Source: JAFDZV01 sp966128725
GTDB lineage: Bacteria > Bacteroidota > Ignavibacteria > OLB7
Direction of reading: 5' to 3'
Assembly: GCA_966128725.1 (NCBI GenBank)
Contig: CBHYLN010000059.1
Location: 1 to 30,736 of the forward strand
DNA: 30,736 nucleotides
Shown: in pieces, positions 16,178 to 22,800 of the stretch
How positions within the stretch are numbered: position 1 is the first letter of the stretch
Layout of the letters: every line of letters begins with the position of its first letter
The notes under the pieces: model-generated
Told to the model about the DNA's origin: nothing
Database searches by the model: none
Seen by the model: only the letters and a program-made list of their open reading frames with translations
Program-made: the position numbers and the translations under genes

Positions 16178-16382
16178 GAGAGAGGAACGGAAGGCCGTTT
16201 CCCTCACGCGATGTGTCGCAGCCGGTCATATTGACAGATTCATCCTAGCAATAACTACTAAGAGAAATCCGTGCCACATTTTGCAGATCGGCCCATATCC
16301 ACCGGGTTGCAAAGGGCAACCAACACATGGACACAGGATGAGGGATTCGCAAATCACCCAAGCGGCAATTCCGCCGCCGGCC
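16178..16382. other. Intergenic region between ECF sigma and acyl-CoA dehydrogenase
   Basis: The promoter for the ECF gene must lie here. I see no TAnnTTTG pair; an ECF-type self-promoter is possible but unproven. No gene. Confidence 0.4.
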
Positions 16383-16403
16383 GTTGCCGCCTTTGGCGGC
16401 AAC
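16383..16403 (-). terminator. Perfect 9-bp stem-loop after the acyl-CoA dehydrogenase stop
   Basis: GTTGCCGCC (16383-16391), loop TTT, GGCGGCAAC (16395-16403), beginning 4 nt past the stop of the minus-strand gene at 16408. No T-run on the minus side. Confidence 0.5.
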
Positions 16404-16407
16404 CCGG

Positions 16408-17571
16408 TTAGTTGAGCAGCGACCTCGAGATCACGATCTTCTGGATCTCGGAGGTTCCCTCGCCGATCGTCAACAACTTTGCATCACGGTAGAACTTTTC
16501 TACAGGGTACTCCTTGATGTATCCGTAACCGCCGTGGATCTGCACAGCCTCCAACGCGCTTCGCACCGCGACCTCACTGGCGAAGTACTTGGCTTTTGAT
16601 GCCTCCACCGCGAAATCCTTTTTGCCATCACGCAGATACGCCGCGCGATAGGTGAGCAGCCGTGCCGCCTCGATTTCGGTTGCCATTGCCGCCAGCTTGA
16701 ACTGTATGGCCTGGAAGGCCGCGAGCTTCCGCTTGAACTGCTGGCGTTCGTTGGCGTACTTGATTGCGGCATCGAACGCGCCCTGTGCAAGGCCCACCGA
16801 AAGCGCCGCGATCGAAATACGACCGCCGTCGAGAATCTTCAGCGCCTGCTTGAACCCCTCGCCCTCCTCGCCGATCATGTTGCCGGCAGGGACCCGCACA
16901 TCCTCGAACACCAGGCTGGAGGTATCCGAGCAGCGCATGCCCAGCTTGTTCTCCTTCTTCGAGGCGTGGAAGCCGGGCATTGTCTTGTCCAGCACGAATG
17001 CCGTGATCCCGCTGGCGCCGGCCTCTCTGTTTGTGACAGCCATCACTACCGCGATGTCACCAACACTGCCGTGCGTGATAAAGTTCTTTGCGCCGTTGAT
17101 GATCCAATCGTCGCCGTCGCGGCGGGCAACGGTCTGCATTCCACCGGCGTCGGAACCGGATCCTGGCTCGGTGAGCCCCCACGCGCCCATGGTTTGGCCG
17201 GTAGCCAGGCGCGGTATGTAGCGGGCCTTCAGCTCGTCGGAGCCGAAACGCAGGATGTGCCCGGTGCACAGGCCGTTGTGCGCGGCCACGCCAAGCGCGA
17301 TCGAGGGATCAACGCGGGCGATCTCCTCCACGATCAGCGCGTACTCCATGAAGCCGAGGCCCGCGCCATCGAGTTCGGTTGGTACGGTGATCCCGAGAAA
17401 TCCGAGCTCGGCCATCTTGCCGAAAATTTCGTGCGGGAACTCCTGCGACTCGTCGAAGTGCATCACGTGCGGGCGGATCTCGCCTTCGGCGAAGTCGCGT
17501 GCAAGGTTCTGCACGGCGATCTGCTCCTCGCTCAACGCAGTATCGTAGGCTGGGGTAGCCGAATCCTGCAT
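16408..17571 (-). CDS. Acyl-CoA dehydrogenase (short/branched-chain type)
   Basis: The 387-residue FAD enzyme introduces the 2,3 double bond in acyl-CoA, passing electrons to ETF. Signatures: GLTEPGSGSDAGGMQT in the FAD/substrate region, GAKNFITHG, the R-Q-Q-F-K-R-K helix, VQIHGGYGYIKEYPVEKFYRDAK and the catalytic base Glu371 in GEGTSEIQ. This matches the butyryl/isobutyryl/isovaleryl-type family (SCAD-like); chain preference cannot be set by eye. Start ATG 17571 follows AGGAGG at 4 nt, the strongest Shine-Dalgarno in the window. A hairpin marks its 3' end. No other beta-oxidation genes are adjacent. Confidence 0.95.
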   Translation of the reverse strand: MQDSATPAYDTALSEEQIAVQNLARDFAEGEIRPHVMHFDESQEFPHEIFGKMAELGFLGITVPTELDGAGLGFMEYALIVEEIARVDPSIALGVAAHNGLCTGHILRFGSDELKARYIPRLATGQTMGAWGLTEPGSGSDAGGMQTVARRDGDDWIINGAKNFITHGSVGDIAVVMAVTNREAGASGITAFVLDKTMPGFHASKKENKLGMRCSDTSSLVFEDVRVPAGNMIGEEGEGFKQALKILDGGRISIAALSVGLAQGAFDAAIKYANERQQFKRKLAAFQAIQFKLAAMATEIEAARLLTYRAAYLRDGKKDFAVEASKAKYFASEVAVRSALEAVQIHGGYGYIKEYPVEKFYRDAKLLTIGEGTSEIQKIVISRSLLN

Positions 17572-17758
17572 ACAACCTCCTGTATCTTGAAAACGCGTGT
17601 GTTGTTCTTTGCAACAGCGGACAAGGAGGTAAAATTAGCGATCCGGCGCAAACCATGGTCCGCCATCGGTATCATTCCCACGGTGATGCCTCATATTCCA
17701 TTACACCGAAACGCCGTTGCGCGTTCCGGCCACCGCGCGGTGCATCCGGGCAACTCGC

Positions 17759-17766
17759 TATCTTTG
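17759..17766 (+). promoter_or_regulatory. TAnnTTTG -7 element of the cupin gene, nearly leaderless
   Basis: TATCTTTG at 17759-17766 lies only 6 nt before the ATG at 17773. The expected start site falls at or within a base or two of the ATG. No clear TTTG element is visible 19-21 nt upstream. Confidence 0.55.
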
Positions 17767-17772
17767 CAGGCT

Positions 17773-18306
17773 ATGAAAAAGCCATCCGAGCTGACCGTTG
17801 ATGATCTGCTGACAATCCCGTACCGGCATCGGTCCACGATGAACGGACCCACCATCCAGGGCGTGGTGCGCAAGGATCTGCGCACCATCGTTGATGGCCG
17901 TGGCGACGTTATCGAACTGTGGAGTCTGCCCTGGGTGGAGGCCGAGGGATTTGCCGTGCCGCAGCATGCGTACCAATCGGCCACCGACCACGGCGTGGTA
18001 AAATGCTGGCATCTGCACGAGAAGCATACCGACCAGTTCACCGTCACCCGCGGAAAGATGCAGGTGGTGTGCGTGGATGTCCGGCCGGAGTCGCCCACGT
18101 ACGGCGATGTGAACAGCTTCATTACGGGCGTGCAGCGTCCGTCGTTGATCCTGATCCCGCCGGGCGTGATGCATGGCTGGAAGGCTCTTTCGCAGCCGGA
18201 GACGATTGTTGTGAACTTCCAGACGCTTCCGTATGACGCGGCCGACGAGTTCAAGTTCCCGTGGGATTGTGTGCTTGCCGATGTGTGGGAGCCACGAAAC
18301 GGCTGA
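17773..18306 (+). CDS. RmlC-like cupin / dTDP-4-dehydrorhamnose 3,5-epimerase-related protein
   Basis: 177 residues. The fold is recognisable: VVRKDLRTIVDGRGDVIELW, QSATDHGVVKCWHLHEKHTDQFTVTRGKMQVVCVDVR, and PSLILIPPGVMHGWKALSQPETIVVNF. These carry the paired His residues (WHLHEKH) and the P-x-G-x-x-H-G strand of the epimerase family, which inverts C3 and C5 of dTDP-4-keto-6-deoxy-glucose. No rmlA, rmlB or rmlD is nearby, so it may serve a different sugar nucleotide or be a non-enzymatic relative. Start ATG 17773; ATG 17839 (MNGPTIQG) would also give a standard N-terminus. Confidence 0.82.
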   Translation: MKKPSELTVDDLLTIPYRHRSTMNGPTIQGVVRKDLRTIVDGRGDVIELWSLPWVEAEGFAVPQHAYQSATDHGVVKCWHLHEKHTDQFTVTRGKMQVVCVDVRPESPTYGDVNSFITGVQRPSLILIPPGVMHGWKALSQPETIVVNFQTLPYDAADEFKFPWDCVLADVWEPRNG

Positions 18307-18426
18307 GACCGTGCCAGCCCGCAAGCCGCCTGTGGCAAGGGTTTGCGGGCCATTATGAATCGCTGAATCATCGAATCGCCGCCGGGCCATCACCGCCATC
18401 GTTACATCTGCTCGCACAATTGATGC

Positions 18427-18458
18427 TTGCATTCACCATCACCAGCGTTGTATGTTGG
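18427..18458 (+). promoter_or_regulatory. Candidate promoter for the SAM riboswitch / met operon
   Basis: TTG at 18427-18429 and TATGTTGG at 18451-18458 with 21 nt between. This is an imperfect TAnnTTTG; the expected start around 18464 coincides with the first base of the riboswitch P1 stem. Confidence 0.45.
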
Positions 18459-18462
18459 TAGC

Positions 18463-18604
18463 AACTCATCAAGAACGACCGAGGGATCAGGCCCGTTGAC
18501 GTCGTAGCAACCGGTTCGCCGGATGGTGCTCCCGAAGGAGCGGCAATCCAACGAACGACAGGTGCTAAATCCTGCCTGGGCGAGCAGCCCGGGAACGATG
18601 AGGG
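18463..18604 (+). ncRNA. SAM-I (S-box) riboswitch
   Basis: Outer stem P1 pairs CTCATC (18465-18470) with GATGAG (18597-18602). Inside are the conserved pieces GAGGGATCAGGCCC at 18481-18494, GTAGCAACCGG around 18505-18514 and GGTGCTAAATCC at 18561-18572, with P2 formed by ACGAC/GTCGT. It precedes metB-metX-hom. Binding of SAM stabilises P1 and should favour the terminator at 18639-18664. GAGGG at 18600-18604, which shares bases with P1, can instead pair with CCCTC at 18640-18644 in the terminator arm when SAM is absent. Confidence 0.92.
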
Positions 18605-18638
18605 ACAGCACATCGCGCACTGTGTCGCGTTCCTGTTG

Positions 18639-18664
18639 GCCCTCCCGTTCACGGAGGGCTTTTT
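18639..18664 (+). terminator. Expression-platform terminator of the SAM riboswitch
   Basis: GCCCTCC (18639-18645) pairs with GGAGGGC (18653-18659), then TTTTT. It comes 36 nt after P1, the normal place for the off-state terminator. Confidence 0.85.
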
Positions 18665-18678
18665 CGTTCAGGAGCGAT

Positions 18679-18769
18679 GAGGTGGCGATGTTTTGCCGGG
18701 CACTGCTATGTGCCCTGGTGCCAATGCCTCCTCGATGCTCCGTCGCATGAGAGGGGGCATTATCGTTTT
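18679..18769 (+). terminator. Second terminator-like hairpin with a competing fold, before metB
   Basis: AATGCCTCCTC (18723-18733) pairs with GAGGGGGCATT (18751-18761), with one T-G pair. An inner ATGC/GCAT (18735-18738, 18745-18748) and a following ATCGTTTTA complete it. An alternative fold pairs GAGG and GGC (18679-18686) with GCC and CCTC (18720-18730) around the hairpin GGGCAC/GTGCCC (18698-18715), which would break the terminator arm. The 5-T run is interrupted, so termination may be partial. Confidence 0.55.
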
Positions 18770-18855
18770 ACGCGCGGCCGAAATATCGGCTGCCGGTTCT
18801 TGGTGAGATCAACGTGGAACACGAACTCTCACACAAATACAGGAACCGAACGATC

Positions 18856-20091
18856 ATGAGCATCGACACCCGCCTCGTCCTTGCCGGCCAACGTACCGAC
18901 AGCTCGTACAACAGCGTTGTGCCGCCGATCTACCAAACCGCCACATTCCGTTTCGAGGATATCGGGACCACGAAGGGGTACGATTACACCCGCAGCGGCA
19001 ACCCCACGCGCTCGGCGCTGGAGGACGTGCTCGCCGATCTGGAAGGCGGTGCCGGCGCGGTTGCGGTAACCAGCGGCATGGCGGCGATCTCCACGGTGCT
19101 GGCCACGCTCGACGCCGATGCGCATGTGATCTGTTCGCACGACTGTTACGGCGGCACCGAACGCCTGCTGCGCACGCTGGCCAATCAACGCAAGCTGGAG
19201 GTTTCCTTCGTTGACCTTGGCGACGCCGATGCCCTGCTGGACGCGGTGCGCCCGAACACATGCGCGCTGTGGGTGGAGACGCCTTCCAACCCGCTGCTTC
19301 GCGTGGTGGATCTGGAGCGGATCGCCACGTTCGCACGCTCGGCGAATCTGTTGCTGATCGTGGACAACACGTTCCTTTCGCCGCTCTTCCAACAGCCGAT
19401 TGCCTTCGGCGCCGACATCGTTGTTCACTCCACAACCAAGTACATCAACGGCCATTCCGACGTGGTGGGCGGTGCAATCATCACCCGCACACGCGAGCTG
19501 CTGGACCGCGTGTACTTCGCGGCCAATGCACACGGCACAACCGCGCAGCCGTTCGATTGCTGGCTGGTGTTGCGCGGCGTGAAGACGCTCCCGCTGCGGG
19601 TGCGGCAACACGAGCACAATGCGCTGGCCGTGGCGCGGTTTCTGGAATCGCATCCGAACGTGGAGAAGGTCTTTTACCCGGGATTGGAGTCGCACGAGGG
19701 GCACGAGCTTGCCCGCCGTCAACAGACCGGCTTTGGCGGCGTGGTATCGTTTGCGTTGCGTGGTGGTATCGACGCGGTGAACCACGTGCTGCGCTCCACC
19801 CGGGTGTTCGCGCTGGCCGAATCGTTGGGCGGCGTGGAGTCGTTGATCGAACACCCGGCAACGATGAGCCATGCCTCGATGCGGCCGGAGCAACGTCAGG
19901 CGGCCGGCATCACCGACGCGGTGATCCGCCTGTCGGTTGGCATCGAGAGCACGGAGGATCTGATCGCCGATCTGGATGCCGCGTTGTCCGGATCGTCGTT
20001 CCGGGATGGTGGCCTGGTTGATGGTGGCGAGGCACAGGACCGTGGGGCGACGTTGGTTGACGGTGTTGCAACGGAGGTGATTCATGGCTGA
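18856..20091 (+). CDS. metB: Cystathionine gamma-synthase
   Basis: The 411-residue PLP enzyme of the Cys/Met metabolism family joins cysteine to an activated homoserine to give cystathionine. Motifs: VVPPIYQTATF, DYTRSGNPTR at 43-52, SGMAA at 73-77, HDCYGG, ETPSNPLLRVVD, VDNTFLSP and the PLP lysine Lys195 in HSTTKYINGHSDVVGG. ESLGGVESLIEHPATMSHASM follows near the C-terminus. Overall it matches E. coli MetB more than O-acetylhomoserine sulfhydrylases. Start ATG 18856 has AGGA 12 nt upstream. About 28 low-complexity residues extend past the usual end and overlap metX by 8 nt. SAM-riboswitch controlled. Confidence 0.93.
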   Translation: MSIDTRLVLAGQRTDSSYNSVVPPIYQTATFRFEDIGTTKGYDYTRSGNPTRSALEDVLADLEGGAGAVAVTSGMAAISTVLATLDADAHVICSHDCYGGTERLLRTLANQRKLEVSFVDLGDADALLDAVRPNTCALWVETPSNPLLRVVDLERIATFARSANLLLIVDNTFLSPLFQQPIAFGADIVVHSTTKYINGHSDVVGGAIITRTRELLDRVYFAANAHGTTAQPFDCWLVLRGVKTLPLRVRQHEHNALAVARFLESHPNVEKVFYPGLESHEGHELARRQQTGFGGVVSFALRGGIDAVNHVLRSTRVFALAESLGGVESLIEHPATMSHASMRPEQRQAAGITDAVIRLSVGIESTEDLIADLDAALSGSSFRDGGLVDGGEAQDRGATLVDGVATEVIHG

Positions 20092-21322
20092 TCGATTGAA
20101 TCGCGTGGCCGCAACCGCGCGCCTTTCCGCGGCGGATACCCCGTTCGCGCTGGAGCTGGGCGGCCAGGTGGCACCGCTTGTGCTTTCCTACGAAACCTAT
20201 GGGACGCTTGCGCCCGACCGGAGCAATGCCATCCTGGTATGCCATGCGCTCACCGGCAGCGCGCATGCCGCCGGCATCGGCGCCGACGGGCGCGGCGGCT
20301 GGTGGGACGGGCTTATCGGCCCGGGCCGGGCGCTGGATACCGACCGCTACTACGTGGTGTGCGCCAACGTGCTGGGCAGTTGCTACGGAACCACCGGGCC
20401 GAACTCGATCGACCCGGCCACGGCCCGGCCCTACGGCGAGCAATTCCCGGCGATCACCATTCGCGACATCGTCCGCTCGCAGCGGCTGTTGCTGGAGTGG
20501 TTGGGCGTTGAGCGTCTGCATGCCGTTATCGGCGGATCGATGGGTGGGATGCAGGTGCTGGAGTGGGGTGCGCTGTATCCCGAATACGTGGAGCTGTTGA
20601 TCCCGATTGCAACGGCCCCGGCGCATTCGGCATGGCGCATAGGGTTCAGCGCCGCGGTGCGCGGCGCGCTTGCACTGGGCCTTGCCGGCGGTGATCCCGA
20701 TGCCGGGCTGCGTCTGGCGCGCACCATCGCGATGCTCTCCTACCGCAGCGATCGCGAGCTTGGCCGGCGATTTGGGCGGCTTACCGTTGGCGCGCACGAT
20801 GCGACCGATGAAGCGGCGAGCAGCCCGGCGCCAATCGGCGGAGACTTCGCCGTGGAGATGTGGCTGCGCCATCACGGCGATCGCCTTGCCGCGCGATTCG
20901 ATGTCGCCACGTATCACACGCTGACACATGCGATGGACACGCATGATCTGGCGCGCGGTCGCGGCGAGCTGGCAGATGTGCTGGCGGCGATTACACATCC
21001 GGCGCTGGTGATCGGCATCGCAAGCGATGTGCTGTATCCGGAGCACGAGGTGATTGATCTGGCCCGTGCGCTGCCCAACGCGCGTTACCGCGCGGTGGAC
21101 TCGGTTTGCGGCCACGATGCATTCCTGATCGAGGTGGAGCAGGTGGCGTCCTACGTCCGGGAGTTCCTTGAGGACCATGCCGGCCGCGCATCCGTGTTGC
21201 GCCTGGCCGATGCCACCCTGGCGCTGGCGGCCAAGGCCGCTACGCGCGCTGCTGCGCCTGGCGCGATCGTATACGACGAAACGACGAACTACTCCACGCA
21301 CGACTACAAGGAAACGCCATGA
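20084..21322 (+). CDS. metX: Homoserine O-acyltransferase (acetyltransferase type)
   Basis: A 412-residue alpha/beta hydrolase-fold enzyme that activates homoserine with acetyl-CoA (succinyl-CoA in some members). Catalytic Ser152 lies in IGGSMGGMQ, Asp315 in GIASDVLYPEHE and His344 in CGHDAFLIE. Other family marks are CHALTGSAHA, GWWDGLIGPGRALDTDRY and VVCANVLGSCYGTTGPNS. The start overlaps the metB stop by 8 nt, so translational coupling is likely; the stop overlaps hom. A C-terminal Ala-rich extension is seen. Product feeds MetB. Confidence 0.95.
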   Translation: MADRLNRVAATARLSAADTPFALELGGQVAPLVLSYETYGTLAPDRSNAILVCHALTGSAHAAGIGADGRGGWWDGLIGPGRALDTDRYYVVCANVLGSCYGTTGPNSIDPATARPYGEQFPAITIRDIVRSQRLLLEWLGVERLHAVIGGSMGGMQVLEWGALYPEYVELLIPIATAPAHSAWRIGFSAAVRGALALGLAGGDPDAGLRLARTIAMLSYRSDRELGRRFGRLTVGAHDATDEAASSPAPIGGDFAVEMWLRHHGDRLAARFDVATYHTLTHAMDTHDLARGRGELADVLAAITHPALVIGIASDVLYPEHEVIDLARALPNARYRAVDSVCGHDAFLIEVEQVASYVREFLEDHAGRASVLRLADATLALAAKAATRAAAPGAIVYDETTNYSTHDYKETP

Positions 21323-22392
21323 AGACGTTGAACATTGGGCTGTTTGGCTGCGGCACTGTTGGCAGCGGTGTGTATCACATCATCGAGCAGGAACGCGAAC
21401 GGATTGCACGCCATACGGGCGTGCTGCTGCACGTCAGCAAGATCTGTGTGCTGCACCCGGAGAAGGAGCGCCCGGTGGCGATTCCGCCGGAACTTCTGAC
21501 CACCAACGGCCAGGAATTGCTGGACGCTCCGGAGATCGATGTGATCATCGAGGTGATCGGCGGCGATGAAGACGCGCTTGGCATCATCACCCGGGCACTG
21601 GTGAACGGCAAGCATGTGGTGACCGCCAACAAGGTGGTGGTGGCGCGGCATCTGCCGTTGCTTCGCCGACTGGAGTCGCTGCATGGGGGCTGCCTGTTGT
21701 ACGGCGCTTCGGTGTGCGGCTCGGTGCCCATCCTGAAGGTGATCAACGAAACGTTGCTGGCCGATCGTGTGCGGCAATTGCGTGGTGTGGTGAACGGCTC
21801 CACGAACTTCATTCTGTCGCGTCTGGCCGAGGGGTATTCCGATCAGGCCGCGCTTGCCCTGGCCAGCGAGCGCGGATTTCTGGAGGCCGATCCCACGGCC
21901 GATATCTCCGGCTCGGATGCAGCGCAGAAGCTGTCGATCCTGGCTTTCCACGCATTCGGGGTGCATGTCCTGCCGGAGGACATCCCCACCACGGGCATCG
22001 AGAAGATCACCGCCGCGGATGTTACCGACGCGCTGGCCCGCCGATGTACGGTGAAGCTTGTGGCCGAGGCGGTGGAGGTCGACGGTGAACTTCGCCTGTC
22101 GGTAGCCCCGCGCGAGATTCCGCTCAGCGACCCGTTGGCGTCGGTTACCGATGAGGTAAACATCGTGGAGCTTGTGTGCGACAGCGTTGGCCCGCAGCGC
22201 TTTACCGGCCGTGGCGCCGGATCGCTGCCAACGGCAAACGCCGTGGTGACCGATCTGCTGGATATCATTGCCGACCGGCGTTACCTGCGGCCGGCGGAAC
22301 AGGAGGCTTGCTTTCCAACCGAAACATTGCCAGATTATGCGAGCGTTTTTGCAAACGCCGGCGGCGAGAATGTTGCCGAACGGATTGCATGA
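21319..22392 (+). CDS. hom: Homoserine dehydrogenase
   Basis: 357 residues. The Rossmann motif GLFGCGTVGSG is at 8-18, TANK at 102-105 contains Lys105, GVVNGSTNFIL covers the hinge, and catalytic Lys204 lies in GSDAAQKLSILA. It reduces aspartate semialdehyde to homoserine. No C-terminal ACT domain is present, so allosteric threonine control is not expected and SAM control at the operon leader is the likely brake. The ATG overlaps the metX stop (ATGA). Confidence 0.95.
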   Translation: MKTLNIGLFGCGTVGSGVYHIIEQERERIARHTGVLLHVSKICVLHPEKERPVAIPPELLTTNGQELLDAPEIDVIIEVIGGDEDALGIITRALVNGKHVVTANKVVVARHLPLLRRLESLHGGCLLYGASVCGSVPILKVINETLLADRVRQLRGVVNGSTNFILSRLAEGYSDQAALALASERGFLEADPTADISGSDAAQKLSILAFHAFGVHVLPEDIPTTGIEKITAADVTDALARRCTVKLVAEAVEVDGELRLSVAPREIPLSDPLASVTDEVNIVELVCDSVGPQRFTGRGAGSLPTANAVVTDLLDIIADRRYLRPAEQEACFPTETLPDYASVFANAGGENVAERIA

Positions 22393-22500
22393 AGCGGTGG
22401 CCCGGCGCAACGGTAACGCGACGACAGCGAAACAATAGCGGCGGGCATTGCGCGTCCACGGGGCGCGGATCACGAACATCAAATCAGCACGAACTCGACG
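22393..22500. other. Gap between hom and the Cys-rich leader ORF
   Basis: No T-run terminator or TAnnTTTG promoter was recognised in these 108 nt. Whether the cys operon has its own promoter or partly depends on read-through from the met operon is open. Confidence 0.4.
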
Positions 22501-22647
22501 ATGAGCAGCTTGAAGACATACAACACGATCACCGGCGCACGGGTATCCCGCGCGGCGTGTGCCTGTTGTTGTACTGCTGCCTGTATGGTGTGTTGTTGCA
22601 CGCCCTGCATCAGTCGAGAACAGCCGCGATCCGCCGCAACGGGGTAA
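22501..22647 (+). CDS. Cysteine-rich leader peptide (attenuator)
   Basis: A 48-codon frame from ATG 22501 to TAA 22645-22647. Codons 20, 22, 23, 24, 28, 31, 32, 33 and 36 are Cys: nine in 17 residues (including Cys-Cys-Cys twice). Seven are TGT and two TGC, although the neighbouring genes strongly favour TGC. No strong Shine-Dalgarno precedes the ATG. It ends 32 nt before a strong U-tract terminator and before the cysM-mec-cysO-moeZ operon. This is the layout of a transcription-attenuation leader: low Cys-tRNA stalls the ribosome on the Cys run and would prevent terminator formation. The reading frame is seen; the role is inferred. Confidence 0.72.
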   Translation: MSSLKTYNTITGARVSRAACACCCTAACMVCCCTPCISREQPRSAATG

Positions 22648-22679
22648 TACCGCTTCGGCACCGATACCAGGAAGATTGC

Positions 22680-22724
22680 ACAGGCCTTACTCGACGAATG
22701 CGCGAGTAAGGCCTGTTTTTTTTT
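22680..22724 (+). terminator. Attenuator terminator before cysM
   Basis: A perfect 14-bp stem pairs 22680-22693 with 22703-22716 (ACAGGCCTTACTCG arm), 9-nt loop, followed by nine T's (22716-22724). It sits in the leader of the cysM operon, between the Cys-rich ORF and the cysM start. Its upstream arm has candidate partners in the leader: GTCGAG (22613-22618) with CTCGAC (22690-22695), and GCCTGT (22561-22566 or 22579-22584) with ACAGGC (22680-22685). Confidence 0.9.
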
Positions 22725-22800
22725 CACTACACACGATGACAGGCTGCCCGCGAACGGAGCACGATGCGGGAGCCGAATGCCGGGGAGACAGAGAGAACAC

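Noticed and set aside
17623..17640. AAGGAGGT followed by no ATG as a start signal on the plus strand
   Set aside because: No start codon follows at suitable spacing; the frame from the nearest ATT is not protein-like.
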